Part shown: positions 18,025-26,552 of the stretch, one piece after another
Layout: each line of letters opens with the position of its first letter
Numbering within the stretch: position 1 is the stretch's first letter
Translations under genes and position numbers: made by a program
Notes under the pieces: model-generated
The model's database searches: none
The model's input: only the letters and a program-made list of their open reading frames with translations
Told to the model about the DNA's origin: nothing
NCBI GenBank assembly: GCA_016208485.1
Contig: JACQXY010000014.1
Span: 1 to 60,335, forward strand
Direction: 5' to 3'
DNA length: 60,335 bases
Source of the DNA: Acidobacteriota bacterium
Lineage (GTDB): Bacteria > Actinomycetota > AC-67

Positions 18025-19332
18025 CTACAACATCCCGAGCAGGCGCGCGGGGTGCTCGACCAGATCGCCGAGGCGCCGGAGGAACCGGCCGGCCTCGGCG
18101 CCGTCCACGATCCGGTGGTCGAAGGTGAGCGCAAGCGTGACCACGTCGCGTGCGAGGATCTCCCCGCCCACGACCCACGGACGCTTCACGATCGCGCCGA
18201 GCGAGAGGACGGCGCACTCCGGATGGTTGATGATCGGAGTCCCCGACTCCATCCCGAACGAACCGACATTGGTCACGGTGATCGTCGAGCCGAGCAAGTC
18301 GGCCGGGCCGATCGATGCGTCCCGTGCCGCCGCGACGAGCCGGCGAATCTCCGCGGCAAGCTCGAAGATGCTCAGGCGGTCGGCATCGCGAATCACCGGG
18401 ACCAAGAGCCCCCGGTCGGTGTCGCTCGCGATCCCCACGTGGTAGGCGCGCTTCACGACGATCTCTCCGGAGTCCTCGTCCCAGGAGGAGTTGACCCACG
18501 GGTGGTGGAGGAGCGCGACCGTGAGGGCCTTCACCACGATCGCGAGCGGGGAGAGCCCGCTCGCCTGCACCTCCGGGGCCCGCAGCAGCTCCGCGCGCAG
18601 GGCCATGAGATCCGTCGCGTCAACCGCGAGCCATTCGGTGACGTGCGGGATGGACGTGTAGCTCTTGACCATCTTCGCGGCGATCGAGCGGCGGATCGCA
18701 CGCACCGGGATCCGCTCCTCGATCGGTCCGGCCGCGCCCTCCCGCCGTGGACCCGCGGGGGAGGCGGCGCGGGGCGGCGCGGCGGCGGGGGCCGGCGGCG
18801 CCTTCGAGGCGGCCGTCACGTCCTCGCGCGTCACCCGGCCGCCCGGCCCGGTGCCGCGAACCGAGTCGATGTCGACGCCGAGATCGCGCGCGAGCTTGCG
18901 GACCGGCGGGGTCGCGAGCGCGGCGGCACGCCCCGCGGGCGCGTCGGCGGTGGGCGCCGGCGGAACCTCGGCGGGGGCTTCCGCACCGCGCCGCCCGATC
19001 GGGCCGCGCCGGCGGCGCCCGCCGCCCTCCTCCGGCCCGTAGCCGACGAGCACTTCGGTTCTCTTCGGGCCGGATCCTGCCCCGGCCTCGGCGAGGAACG
19101 TGACGAGCACGGACCCCACCTCGACCCGGTCGCCTTCGGCGCCGTGAAGGGTCCGCACCACGCCGGCAAACGGAGAGGGGATCTCGACGAGCGCCTTCTC
19201 GGTCTCGACCTCGACGAGCGGCTGGTTGAGCGCGACGCGGTCGCCCACCTTCACGCGCCACGAGACGATCTCCGCCTCCGTCAGGCCCTCGCCCAGATCC
19301 GGCAGCCGGAACTCGCGCGTCTCCTCGGCCAT
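18025..19332 (-). CDS. bkdC: Dihydrolipoamide acyltransferase (E2) of an oxo-acid dehydrogenase, probably branched-chain
   Basis: 435 residues. One lipoyl domain (lipoyl-Lys in VEVETEKALVEIPSP, about residue 45), a Pro/Ala linker, a peripheral-subunit-binding domain (TPPVRKLARDLGVDIDSVRG, about 140) and a catalytic domain ending in LTFDHRIVDGAEAGRF, whose HRxxDG is the acyltransfer site. The ATG at 19332 has GGGGGA as ribosome site and lies 16 nt after the E1beta stop. Branched-chain specificity is inferred from the Liv importer and leucine dehydrogenase nearby; a pyruvate enzyme is possible. No E3 gene is present. Confidence 0.92.
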   Translation of the reverse strand: MAEETREFRLPDLGEGLTEAEIVSWRVKVGDRVALNQPLVEVETEKALVEIPSPFAGVVRTLHGAEGDRVEVGSVLVTFLAEAGAGSGPKRTEVLVGYGPEEGGGRRRRGPIGRRGAEAPAEVPPAPTADAPAGRAAALATPPVRKLARDLGVDIDSVRGTGPGGRVTREDVTAASKAPPAPAAAPPRAASPAGPRREGAAGPIEERIPVRAIRRSIAAKMVKSYTSIPHVTEWLAVDATDLMALRAELLRAPEVQASGLSPLAIVVKALTVALLHHPWVNSSWDEDSGEIVVKRAYHVGIASDTDRGLLVPVIRDADRLSIFELAAEIRRLVAAARDASIGPADLLGSTITVTNVGSFGMESGTPIINHPECAVLSLGAIVKRPWVVGGEILARDVVTLALTFDHRIVDGAEAGRFLRRLGDLVEHPARLLGML

Positions 19333-19348
19333 GAGCATCCCCCGCGGA

Positions 19349-20326
19349 TCAGTAGTTGAGCACCGCGTCCACCGCATCGAGCACGCGGTCGAGATCGGGC
19401 AGGTACAGGTCCTCGAGCTTCGCCGGCGGGTACGGGATGTCGTAGCCGCCCACCCGCAGGACCGGCGCCTGCAGCGACAGGAAATCATCCTCCATGATGC
19501 GCGCGGCGAGTTCGGCCCCGAAGCCGCCGGTCACCTGAGCCTCGTGGACCACCACCGCGCGCCCGGTCTTCCGCACGCTCGCCTTCACCGTCTCGAGGTC
19601 GAGCGGCACGAGCGAGCGGAGGTCGATCACCTCGCAGGAGACACCGTCTGCCGCCGCCTCCTCGGCCGCCTCCTCGGCCGTGCGCACGCACGGACCGTAG
19701 GTGATGATCGTCGCATCGGTCCCCTCGCGCGCGACCCGCGCCCTCCCGAGCGGCAGGCCGTTCGCGACGGGCAGGTCGACCTCGGCGCGAATCCAATACC
19801 GCCGCTTCGGCTCGAGGAAGATCACCGGGTCGGGGTCCTCGATCGACTCGACGAGGAGCGAGAACGCGTCGGCCGGGTTCGACGGGCTGACGACCTTGAG
19901 GCCCGCGGTGTGCGCGAAGTAGGCCTCCGGGCTCTCCGAGTGGTGCTCGACGGCGCCGATCCCGCCGCCGTAGGGGATGCGGATGACGATCGGGAGCGGA
20001 AGGATGCCGCGCGTGCGCGAGCGGAACTTCGCGCAGTGGCTCACGATCTCCTCGAACGCGGGGTAGGTGAACCCGTCGAACTGCATCTCGGCCACGGGCT
20101 TGAACCCGTAGATCGCGAGCCCCACGGACGCCCCGACGATCCCCGACTCCGCGAGCGGCGTGTCGAGCACCCGATCCTCGCCGAACTCCTGCTGCAGCTT
20201 GTCGGTGATCCGGAACACCCCGCCGAGCCGGCCGACGTCCTCGCCGAGCACGATCACCCGCGGGTCCTTGCGCATCGAGTGGCGGAGGGCCTCGTTCAGG
20301 GCCTGGGCGAGCGTGATGGTCGGCAT
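19349..20326 (-). CDS. bkdB: 2-oxo-acid dehydrogenase E1 component, beta subunit
   Basis: 325-residue thiamine-diphosphate enzyme subunit. It starts MPTITLAQALNEALRHSMRKDPRV and includes LGEDVGRLGGVFRIT, TPLAESGIVGASVGLAIYG and the HHSESPEAYFAHTAGLKVVSPSNPADA block, with SLVPLDLETVKASVRKTGRAVVVHE near the C-terminus. It pairs with the alpha subunit, 2 nt upstream, as an alpha2beta2 E1. E1 decarboxylates the keto acid and passes the acyl group to the E2 lipoyl arm. Confidence 0.94.
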   Translation of the reverse strand: MPTITLAQALNEALRHSMRKDPRVIVLGEDVGRLGGVFRITDKLQQEFGEDRVLDTPLAESGIVGASVGLAIYGFKPVAEMQFDGFTYPAFEEIVSHCAKFRSRTRGILPLPIVIRIPYGGGIGAVEHHSESPEAYFAHTAGLKVVSPSNPADAFSLLVESIEDPDPVIFLEPKRRYWIRAEVDLPVANGLPLGRARVAREGTDATIITYGPCVRTAEEAAEEAAADGVSCEVIDLRSLVPLDLETVKASVRKTGRAVVVHEAQVTGGFGAELAARIMEDDFLSLQAPVLRVGGYDIPYPPAKLEDLYLPDLDRVLDAVDAVLNY

Positions 20327-20328
20327 CC

Positions 20329-21426
20329 CTAGCCCTCCCCGCCGCGCGCCTGGAGCCGTCGGAGACGCTCGAGCTGCCGCTCGAGCACGGGCGGGCGAAC
20401 CGCGTACACGTGCTCGAAGAGCTGCTCCGCCGGAGGCGGTCCGGCTCCGACGATCGCCTCTCGCAGGCGCGCGGCGGCCTCGTCCGCCTCGCCGGCGCAG
20501 CGCGCGACGAAGTCGCCGGTCAGGAGACTTTCCCGTTCGAGATACGCGGCGAAGCGGTGGATCGGATCCAGCCGCTTCCAGCTCTCGACCTCCTCGGCGC
20601 CCCGGTAGCGCGTGGGATCATCGGCGGTCGAGTGAGGTCCCATCCGGAAGGTCATCGCCTCGATCAGGGTCGGACCGCCCCCTTCGCGCGCGCGGCGCAC
20701 CGCCTCCTTGGTCACCGCGTGAACGGCGAGCACGTCGTTTCCGTCGACGCGCACGCCGGGGAAGCCGTAGCCGAGCGCCTTGGAGGCGATCGTCGGCGCG
20801 GCGGTCTGGCGCGCGGTCGGGAGCGAGATCGCGTACTGGTTGTTCTGGCAGAAGAAGACGACCGGCGCGCGCCAGACCCCGGCGAAGTTGCAGCCCTCGT
20901 GGAAATCCCCCTCGCTCGTCGCGCCGTCGCCGAAGTAGACGATCACGACCACGTCGGACCGGTCGAGCTTCGCGGCGATGCCGAAGCCGGCGGCGTGCAG
21001 CGGCTGGGTCCCCACCGGCACGCAGTACGGCGCGAAGCGGTGTTTGCGGAAGTCCCATGTTCCGCCGTGCCATGTCCCCCGGAACATATGGAGGATGTCG
21101 GCCGGATCGATCCCCCGCAAGAGCGCCGGGCCGAGTTCCCGGTAGGAGGGGAAGATCCAGTCCGTCGGCTCGAGCGCGTAGGCGCTCCCGATCTGCGCGG
21201 CCTCCTGGCCGAGACACGGGCAGTAGACGCCCAGCTCGCCCTGGCGCTGGAGGTTCGTGGACTCCTCGTCGCAGCGCCGGGTGAGGACCATCAGCCGGTA
21301 GATCTCGCGGAGATCCTCCTCCTTGAGGTCGATCGCGCGGTCGGCATCGGGGGCGATCGTCCCGTCGGGGGTGAGGATCTGGACGGCCTCGGTCGGCAGG
21401 GATCCGGGATCGACGACGCCCTTCAT
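20329..21426 (-). CDS. bkdA: 2-oxo-acid dehydrogenase E1 component, alpha subunit
   Basis: 365 residues carrying the thiamine-diphosphate motif GDGATSEGDFHEGCNF closing with NNQYAIS. The phosphorylation-loop region RMGPHSTADDPTRYRG and SYRELGPALLRG are typical of the branched-chain and pyruvate E1alpha family. ATG with GAGGGG upstream. It is the first dehydrogenase gene of the operon and begins 4 nt after the ImmA-like gene, so the four genes are probably one transcript. Confidence 0.93.
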   Translation of the reverse strand: MKGVVDPGSLPTEAVQILTPDGTIAPDADRAIDLKEEDLREIYRLMVLTRRCDEESTNLQRQGELGVYCPCLGQEAAQIGSAYALEPTDWIFPSYRELGPALLRGIDPADILHMFRGTWHGGTWDFRKHRFAPYCVPVGTQPLHAAGFGIAAKLDRSDVVVIVYFGDGATSEGDFHEGCNFAGVWRAPVVFFCQNNQYAISLPTARQTAAPTIASKALGYGFPGVRVDGNDVLAVHAVTKEAVRRAREGGGPTLIEAMTFRMGPHSTADDPTRYRGAEEVESWKRLDPIHRFAAYLERESLLTGDFVARCAGEADEAAARLREAIVGAGPPPAEQLFEHVYAVRPPVLERQLERLRRLQARGGEG

Positions 21427-21430
21427 CCCC

Positions 21431-21931
21431 TCACATCCGCCCGAGGACCTCGCCTCTCAACAGCCCGAGCTGCCGGAGACGCTTCTCCATCACGCGCGGC
21501 CCCACCCGGAACGCCTGCGCGAGCGAGTCGAGATCGAGATAGGGATGGGCGTCCTCGTCCTCGCGAACCGCGCGCTCGAGCCAGGGCGGCGGCACGAGCA
21601 GCGCCGCCGCGAAGAGGTCGGCCTCCAGCTCCAGCTCGTGGGAGTCCCAGGAGCCGCCCCGCAGGCGCGGCTCGGCGCCGTGCAGGACGTGGTGGCCGAT
21701 CTCGTGCGCGAGCCGCCAGCGCCCCCGCGTCGTGAGGGCCTGCTCCTGTCCCTTGATTCGCGTCCGTCCCCGCGCCGGGCGCGCAAGCCCCTCCCAAACG
21801 TCGGTGTTCAGGTGCCACGGGCGCTCGTGATGGAGACGGAGGTACGCGAGCACGCGCGCGAGGTCGGTCGGCGGGGCCTTCTGGCCCGCGTTGCGCAAGA
21901 TCTGCCGGACCTTCTTCTCAACGGCCTGCAT
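21431..21931 (-). CDS. ImmA/IrrE-family metallopeptidase, no HTH domain
   Basis: 166 residues from the ATG at 21931 (an in-frame GTG 72 nt upstream gives an unlikely N-terminus). The zinc site reads WRLAHEIGHHVLHG with HExxH, and the third ligand lies in ELELEADLFAAALLVP, both hallmarks of ImmA/IrrE proteins. Such peptidases cleave repressors in response to stress or signals. Usually they sit beside an XRE repressor; here none is present and the gene instead heads the E1/E2 operon. TAGGCT 10 nt before the ATG may be a -10. Confidence 0.85.
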   Translation of the reverse strand: MQAVEKKVRQILRNAGQKAPPTDLARVLAYLRLHHERPWHLNTDVWEGLARPARGRTRIKGQEQALTTRGRWRLAHEIGHHVLHGAEPRLRGGSWDSHELELEADLFAAALLVPPPWLERAVREDEDAHPYLDLDSLAQAFRVGPRVMEKRLRQLGLLRGEVLGRM

Positions 21932-21992
21932 GGCGAGCCGTAGCCTACCCGAGCCGGCCCGGCGCCTTCCAAGGCAGCTCGGACATGGACCG

Positions 21993-22253
21993 GTGACGGC
22001 CACAGTCAGGACCCCGGCTGCCCACGTCTCCCAACCCTGCCCGACATGCCAACCAACCGCGGCGTACGTCTACACGGAGACGGAGCAGGGACCGAACAAG
22101 ACCATCAACGTCCATTCGAACGAGGAGCCCGAGGAAGGACAGGGGTCGGGCGAGATCATCGACGTCGATTCCGGCTCGCCGATCTTCGTCCGGCAGATCG
22201 GACGCCCGCCCGGCGCCGGCACGTGCGTCGGGGAACCCGGCGGCTCCTGCTAG
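21993..22253 (+). CDS. Hypothetical acidic Cys-containing small protein
   Basis: A frame of 86 residues from GTG with strongly GC-rich third codon positions like real genes here. It has CPTC near residue 16, an acidic, Gly/Ser-containing middle (HSNEEPEEGQGSGEIIDVDSGS) and a C-terminal TCVGEPGGSC. No ribosome site, signal peptide or family was recognised. It is divergent from the ImmA-like gene and precedes livK. It could be spurious. Confidence 0.4.
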   Translation: MTATVRTPAAHVSQPCPTCQPTAAYVYTETEQGPNKTINVHSNEEPEEGQGSGEIIDVDSGSPIFVRQIGRPPGAGTCVGEPGGSC

Positions 22254-22319
22254 AGCAAGAGCGTTCCCGCGCGGCGAGCGCCACCCCCCGGCGAATGGAG
22301 CGCGGGCGAATCCGGGTGC

Positions 22320-22325
22320 TACCGT
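22320..22325 (+). promoter_or_regulatory. Candidate -10 of the liv operon (leaderless)
   Basis: TACCGT fits TANNNT and ends 7 nt before the GTG at 22333, in the absence of a Shine-Dalgarno. It favours 22333 over the GTG at 22324 as the livK start. Confidence 0.35.
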
Positions 22326-22332
22326 GGGCAAC

Positions 22333-23790
22333 GTGAACGGCGCCCCCCGATCCAGAGTCGCCGCCCATGCCCGCGCAGGCGCGCTCTTCGGGGCGGTCGC
22401 GATCCTCGCGACCTCGTGCGGCGCGCGCTTCACCGCCGATGAGGCCGCAAGCGCGAACGCGGAGTTCGCGCTTGCGCCCGGGCAGACCCCGGCGCCCACC
22501 CCCGGCAGCGACATCGGCATCCCGGGGAGCAGCCTCGCGCCCACGCCCGGCTCGACCCTTGCGAGCATCACTCCCAGCGGAGGCGGAGGCGGGTCAGGCG
22601 GAGGTTCCGGTGGAGGCGGGTCGGGCGGAGGTTCCGGTGGAGGCGGCTCCGGGGGCGGAGGCGCGCCGGCAGGGCCCGGGCCTCATCCGGGCGTGAGCAA
22701 CTCCGAGATCAAGGTCTGCTACCTGGTTCCGCTCTCCGGGGCGGCCCCGATCCCAACGAACTGGAGGGACGGGGCGAACCTCTACTGGGACGACCTAGGG
22801 ACGAAGGGCGGCGTCCACGGGCGCAACGTGAAGCTCATCATCCAGGACACGACGTCGGACTCGGCGACCGCGCTCGCGCGCGCGCGCGAGTGCATCACGC
22901 AGGAGGCCTTCACCTTCGTGACCCTCGACCGGCTCGAGGTCGAGGCGACGGTGGGTCGTTTCCTGAACTCCAAGGGAATCCCCAACGTGCTCATCCAGGG
23001 ACCGGCGACCTCGCCGATGGATCCCGGCTCGGACCAGACGAGCACATTCGCGATCACGATCGACCACCGCGCGCAGGGACGCCTGATCGCCGACTACCTC
23101 ACCAAGGGGGACCTCGCCGGCAAGCGCTACTCGGTCGTACGGGAGGACGTGCCCGACCTCGTGCCCGGCGTCGCCGCTCTCAAGGCGCGGCTCAAGGAGA
23201 AAGGCATCTCCCTGGTCGCCGAAGCACAGGTCGACGGGCAGGGGAACGACTTCTCGGCGACCATCACGAAGCTCAAGAACGCCAACGCCGAGGTCGTGTG
23301 GTTCTACGGCGCCCCGACCCCGATGATCAAGATCGCCCAGCAATCACAGACGAACGACTACCACCCGGTCTGGTTCGGCAACTCGATCTCCTGGAACTTC
23401 AACACGGTGGCCCAGGTCGGGAACTCGAACGGGGCGCTCGACGGCGCGCGGGTGTTCTCGCCGTGGGTGTCCCTGTCGAGCCCGGCGGCCGACGAGTACA
23501 AGGCGGCCTGGAACAAGGCGCACGCCCCTCAGGCGGCGGACGACATCGGGCTCGTCGGCTGGGGGGTCGGCGAGGTGCTGCACTCGGCGCTGAGAGCCGC
23601 CGGACGCGACCTCGGGTACAACACCTTCCGGTCCGCCTTCCAGTCCTTGAACGTGACGCCGAAGACCTGGGCGCCCCTGCGCTTCGGACCGGGAGTTCGA
23701 GTGGGATCGTCCTCGATCATGGAGTTCCGCCTCACCGCGCCCCGCCAGGACCACTGGGAGCAGGTCGGGGCGTTCCGGAGCTCGTTCTAG
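22333..23790 (+). CDS. livK: Branched-chain amino acid ABC transporter, substrate-binding lipoprotein
   Basis: 485 residues (GTG at 22324 would add three). The N-terminal signal ends in a lipobox-like ILATSC, so Cys29 would be lipidated and the protein tethered outside the membrane. A low-complexity spacer follows: Pro/Thr-rich, then (GGGGS)-like repeats at roughly 82-110. The rest is a type I periplasmic-binding fold: IKVCYLVPLSGAAPIPTNWRDGANLYWDDL, FVTLDRLEVEATVGRFL, GKRYSVVREDVPDLVPGVAALKARL. It heads the livHMGF operon. Substrate Leu/Ile/Val is inferred; other amides or amino acids are possible for the family. Confidence 0.9.
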   Translation: MNGAPRSRVAAHARAGALFGAVAILATSCGARFTADEAASANAEFALAPGQTPAPTPGSDIGIPGSSLAPTPGSTLASITPSGGGGGSGGGSGGGGSGGGSGGGGSGGGGAPAGPGPHPGVSNSEIKVCYLVPLSGAAPIPTNWRDGANLYWDDLGTKGGVHGRNVKLIIQDTTSDSATALARARECITQEAFTFVTLDRLEVEATVGRFLNSKGIPNVLIQGPATSPMDPGSDQTSTFAITIDHRAQGRLIADYLTKGDLAGKRYSVVREDVPDLVPGVAALKARLKEKGISLVAEAQVDGQGNDFSATITKLKNANAEVVWFYGAPTPMIKIAQQSQTNDYHPVWFGNSISWNFNTVAQVGNSNGALDGARVFSPWVSLSSPAADEYKAAWNKAHAPQAADDIGLVGWGVGEVLHSALRAAGRDLGYNTFRSAFQSLNVTPKTWAPLRFGPGVRVGSSSIMEFRLTAPRQDHWEQVGAFRSSF

Positions 23791-23809
23791 AGCCCGAGCG
23801 GGAGAGACG

Positions 23810-24667
23810 ATGCTCGCGTACATCCTGACCGGGCTCGCCAGCGGGGCGGCGTACGCGCTCATGAGCGTCGGCCTCGTGCTCGTCTACAAGGGCTCGAAGA
23901 TCCTGTCGTTCGCGCAGGGAGAGATCGGCGCCTTCGGGATCTTCGTCGCGTGGACGCTGCACGACCACGGTCTGGCCGTGCCGCTGGCGGCCGCCGTTGG
24001 GATCCTCATCGCCGGCGGGCTCGGAGCGGCCGTCGAGCGGCTCGCGATCCGCCCGCTCGAGGGACGCCCGCCGCTCGCGGGGGCAGTCATGACCCTCGGA
24101 ATCGCCCTCGCGCTCACCTACACCGAGGGTCAGATCTGGGGGATCAACATCAAGTCGTTCCCATCATCGGTGGGCACCTCCACCGTCTCGATCGGCGGGG
24201 CGGTCCTGTCGGCGAATAACTTGACCGCGCTCGCGCTCGCCGGGGCCACGGCGCTCGGGCTGTACCTGTTCTTCTCGCGCACTCGCTTCGGCCTCGCCGT
24301 CCTCGCCGCGACCGCCGACCCCAACGTGGCGCGGGTGCTCGGCGTCCCCGTCGCGCGCGTGTACCGGTTCTCCTGGGCGATCGGCGGGATCCTGTCCGGG
24401 TTGGCAGCAGCGATCCTGGTCCCGCAGTTCGGCGCGCTGATCCCCTTCCACCAGACCCTCTTCCTCGTGCGCGCGCTCGCCGGCGCCATCATCGGCGGGC
24501 TGGATTCGCCGCAGGGGGCCATCGTCGGGAGCCTCATCGTCGGGGTGGCCGAGTCGCTCACGCGCGGCTACGTCGCCACCGGCGGCGCAACCGACGTGGT
24601 GGTGTTCGGCCTCATCCTCGCCACCTTGGTCGTGCGCCCGCGGGGGATCTTCGGTGCCACGGCCTGA
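23810..24667 (+). CDS. livH: Branched-chain amino acid ABC transporter permease LivH
   Basis: 285-residue integral membrane protein with about eight helices. It starts MLAYILTGLASGAAYALMSVGLVLVYKGSKILSFAQGEIG, characteristic of LivH. The cytoplasmic coupling loop ATADPNVARVLGVPVARVYRFSWA contacts the ATPases. GGGAGAGACG serves as ribosome site. The 3' end overlaps the livMG fusion gene by 14 nt. Confidence 0.93.
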   Translation: MLAYILTGLASGAAYALMSVGLVLVYKGSKILSFAQGEIGAFGIFVAWTLHDHGLAVPLAAAVGILIAGGLGAAVERLAIRPLEGRPPLAGAVMTLGIALALTYTEGQIWGINIKSFPSSVGTSTVSIGGAVLSANNLTALALAGATALGLYLFFSRTRFGLAVLAATADPNVARVLGVPVARVYRFSWAIGGILSGLAAAILVPQFGALIPFHQTLFLVRALAGAIIGGLDSPQGAIVGSLIVGVAESLTRGYVATGGATDVVVFGLILATLVVRPRGIFGATA

Positions 24668-26552
24668 TCGCCCCCGCCGTGCGGACCCTCGGAGGCTGCT
24701 CGGACTGGTCGCCGTTGCCGCGGCGGCGCTCCTGCCGGTCGCGATTCCGGCGAAGGCATTCGCGATCGCCGTGGTGCTGGTGAAGACGACCGGCGCGATG
24801 AGCCTGAGCACGCTCGTCGGGCAGGCGGGGCAGATGTCTCTCGGGCAAGGCGCCTTCGTCGGCGTCGGCGCGTTCGTCGCCCTGAACCTCGCCTCGCGCC
24901 ACGCGCCGCTCCCGGTCGCCGTGCTCGGAGCCGTCGCGGCGGGAGCGCTCGTCGCCGCCGTGACCGGCCTGCCGAGCCTGCGGATCCGCGGCCTGCAGGT
25001 CGCCGTCACCACGCTCGCCTTCGGGGTCATGGCGGAGAAGTTCCTGTTCGGACAGCAGTGGTTCTCGGGCGGCGCCGGAGGGATCGGCGTCGACCGGCCG
25101 GTGCCGTTCGAGAGCGACCGCGCCGTGTACTATCTCGCCTTCGGCGCGCTCGCCCTGGCCTACTGGGTCGATGTCCGCGTTCGCGGGACCAAGGCCGGGC
25201 GCGCCTTCGTCGCGGTGCGCGACGGCGAGCCGCGCGCGCCCTCGTTCGGCGTGGAGCCTGGGCAGGCGAAGCTGCTCGCATACACCGTAAGCGGCGCGGT
25301 TGCCGGGCTCGCCGGCGCGATGTTCACCTACGTCGTCGGGCGAGCGACCCCATCGTCCTTCAACATCTACCTGTCGCTCAACCTCGTGGTGATCGTCATC
25401 GTCGGCGGGGTCGGCTCGCGCATCGGCGTGCTCGCGTCCTCGACATTTCTCCTCGCGCTGCCCGAGCTGCTCCCGAAGACGATCGGCAGCCTCAACCTCG
25501 ACCCGGGGCGCCGCGCGCCGCTCATCGCGGCGTGGATGCTCGTCGTGATCCTCCGCGCGCTGCCGGGAGGGCTCGGCCAGCTCTTGGAGCGGATCGGGAA
25601 CCGCCTGTTCGGCGCGCGCTCCGGCGCCGCCGTCGAGATGGGAGCCGACGCATCCGCAGTCCGGCCCGAGCAGGTCGCCACGCGCGCGAAGGAAGCCCGG
25701 TTCCTTCGGCGAGTGCCGCGCCCTCTGTCGCTCCGCATGCCCTCCCCCGCCCACCTGGACGCGAGCGGCGTCTCCGTGCGCTTCGGTGGGGTGCAGGCCC
25801 TGGACGCAGTGGATCTCGAGGTGCGCCGCGGGGAGATCGTCGGGCTGATCGGAGCCAACGGCGCGGGGAAGACGACGTTCTTCAACGCCGTCGGCGGTTT
25901 CGTCCCGGCGGCGGGCTCGGTCCGGTTCAAGGGCCGGGAGGTCCTCGCCTCGGCCGGATCAAGCCGCCCGCGATTCGGAGTGGCGCGCACCTGGCAGCAG
26001 ATGGGGCTGCTGACGGCGGAGACGGTGGAGCAGAATCTGCTGCTCGCCCAACACTGGATCGCCTCGTATCCGGCGGGCGTGGGGATCCTCGGCTTCGGGG
26101 GAACGCCGGGAACCGAGCGGCAGCTCCGGCGCCGCGCGCGCGCCGCCCTCGCGATCTTCGGGCTCGAGGATCTCGCCGGTCACCGGGTCGGGGACCTTCC
26201 CTACGGGGTCATGCGCCGCTGCGAGATCGCCGCAGCCGTCGCGGCCGGCCCGGACCTGCTGATGCTCGACGAGGCATCCGCCGGCCTCGCTCCCGAAGAG
26301 GCGCGCGCGCTCGGCGATCAGTTCATGGCGCTGCGCGCGGAGCTGGGGCTCACCCTGCTCGTGATCGAGCACCACGTGCCGCTCATCGCGCGCGTGACCG
26401 ACTACCTCTACTGCCTGGAGTCCGGCCGCCTGATCGCGCATGGGCCTCCGGCCCGGGTCACCTCCGATCCCAAGGTCGTCGAATCCTTCATGGGGCGCTC
26501 GGGCGTGGCGCCCACGGCGAGCGCCGTCGTCACTCCTCGGGTAGCGCGATGA
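24654..26552 (+). CDS. LivM-LivG fusion: permease joined to ABC ATPase
   Basis: 632 residues. Residues 1-325 are a LivM permease with about nine helices and the family block GQAGQMSLGQGAFVGVGAF, coupling loop VAVRDGEPRAPSFGVEPGQAKLLAY and IVIVGGVGSRIGVL. After a linker, residues 365-632 form a LivG ATPase: Walker A GANGAGKTT, atypical signature LPYGVMRRCEIA in place of the usual YGQQRRLEIA, Walker B LLMLDEASAGL and IEHH switch. One chain thus supplies half of the membrane channel and one motor. The overlap with livF is ATGA. Confidence 0.92.
   Translation: MPRPDRPRRADPRRLLGLVAVAAAALLPVAIPAKAFAIAVVLVKTTGAMSLSTLVGQAGQMSLGQGAFVGVGAFVALNLASRHAPLPVAVLGAVAAGALVAAVTGLPSLRIRGLQVAVTTLAFGVMAEKFLFGQQWFSGGAGGIGVDRPVPFESDRAVYYLAFGALALAYWVDVRVRGTKAGRAFVAVRDGEPRAPSFGVEPGQAKLLAYTVSGAVAGLAGAMFTYVVGRATPSSFNIYLSLNLVVIVIVGGVGSRIGVLASSTFLLALPELLPKTIGSLNLDPGRRAPLIAAWMLVVILRALPGGLGQLLERIGNRLFGARSGAAVEMGADASAVRPEQVATRAKEARFLRRVPRPLSLRMPSPAHLDASGVSVRFGGVQALDAVDLEVRRGEIVGLIGANGAGKTTFFNAVGGFVPAAGSVRFKGREVLASAGSSRPRFGVARTWQQMGLLTAETVEQNLLLAQHWIASYPAGVGILGFGGTPGTERQLRRRARAALAIFGLEDLAGHRVGDLPYGVMRRCEIAAAVAAGPDLLMLDEASAGLAPEEARALGDQFMALRAELGLTLLVIEHHVPLIARVTDYLYCLESGRLIAHGPPARVTSDPKVVESFMGRSGVAPTASAVVTPRVAR

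Noticed and set aside
18013..20332. Plus-strand open frames across the E1/E2 genes
   Set aside because: Antisense shadows with Arg/His-rich composition; the minus strand encodes complete dehydrogenase subunits.
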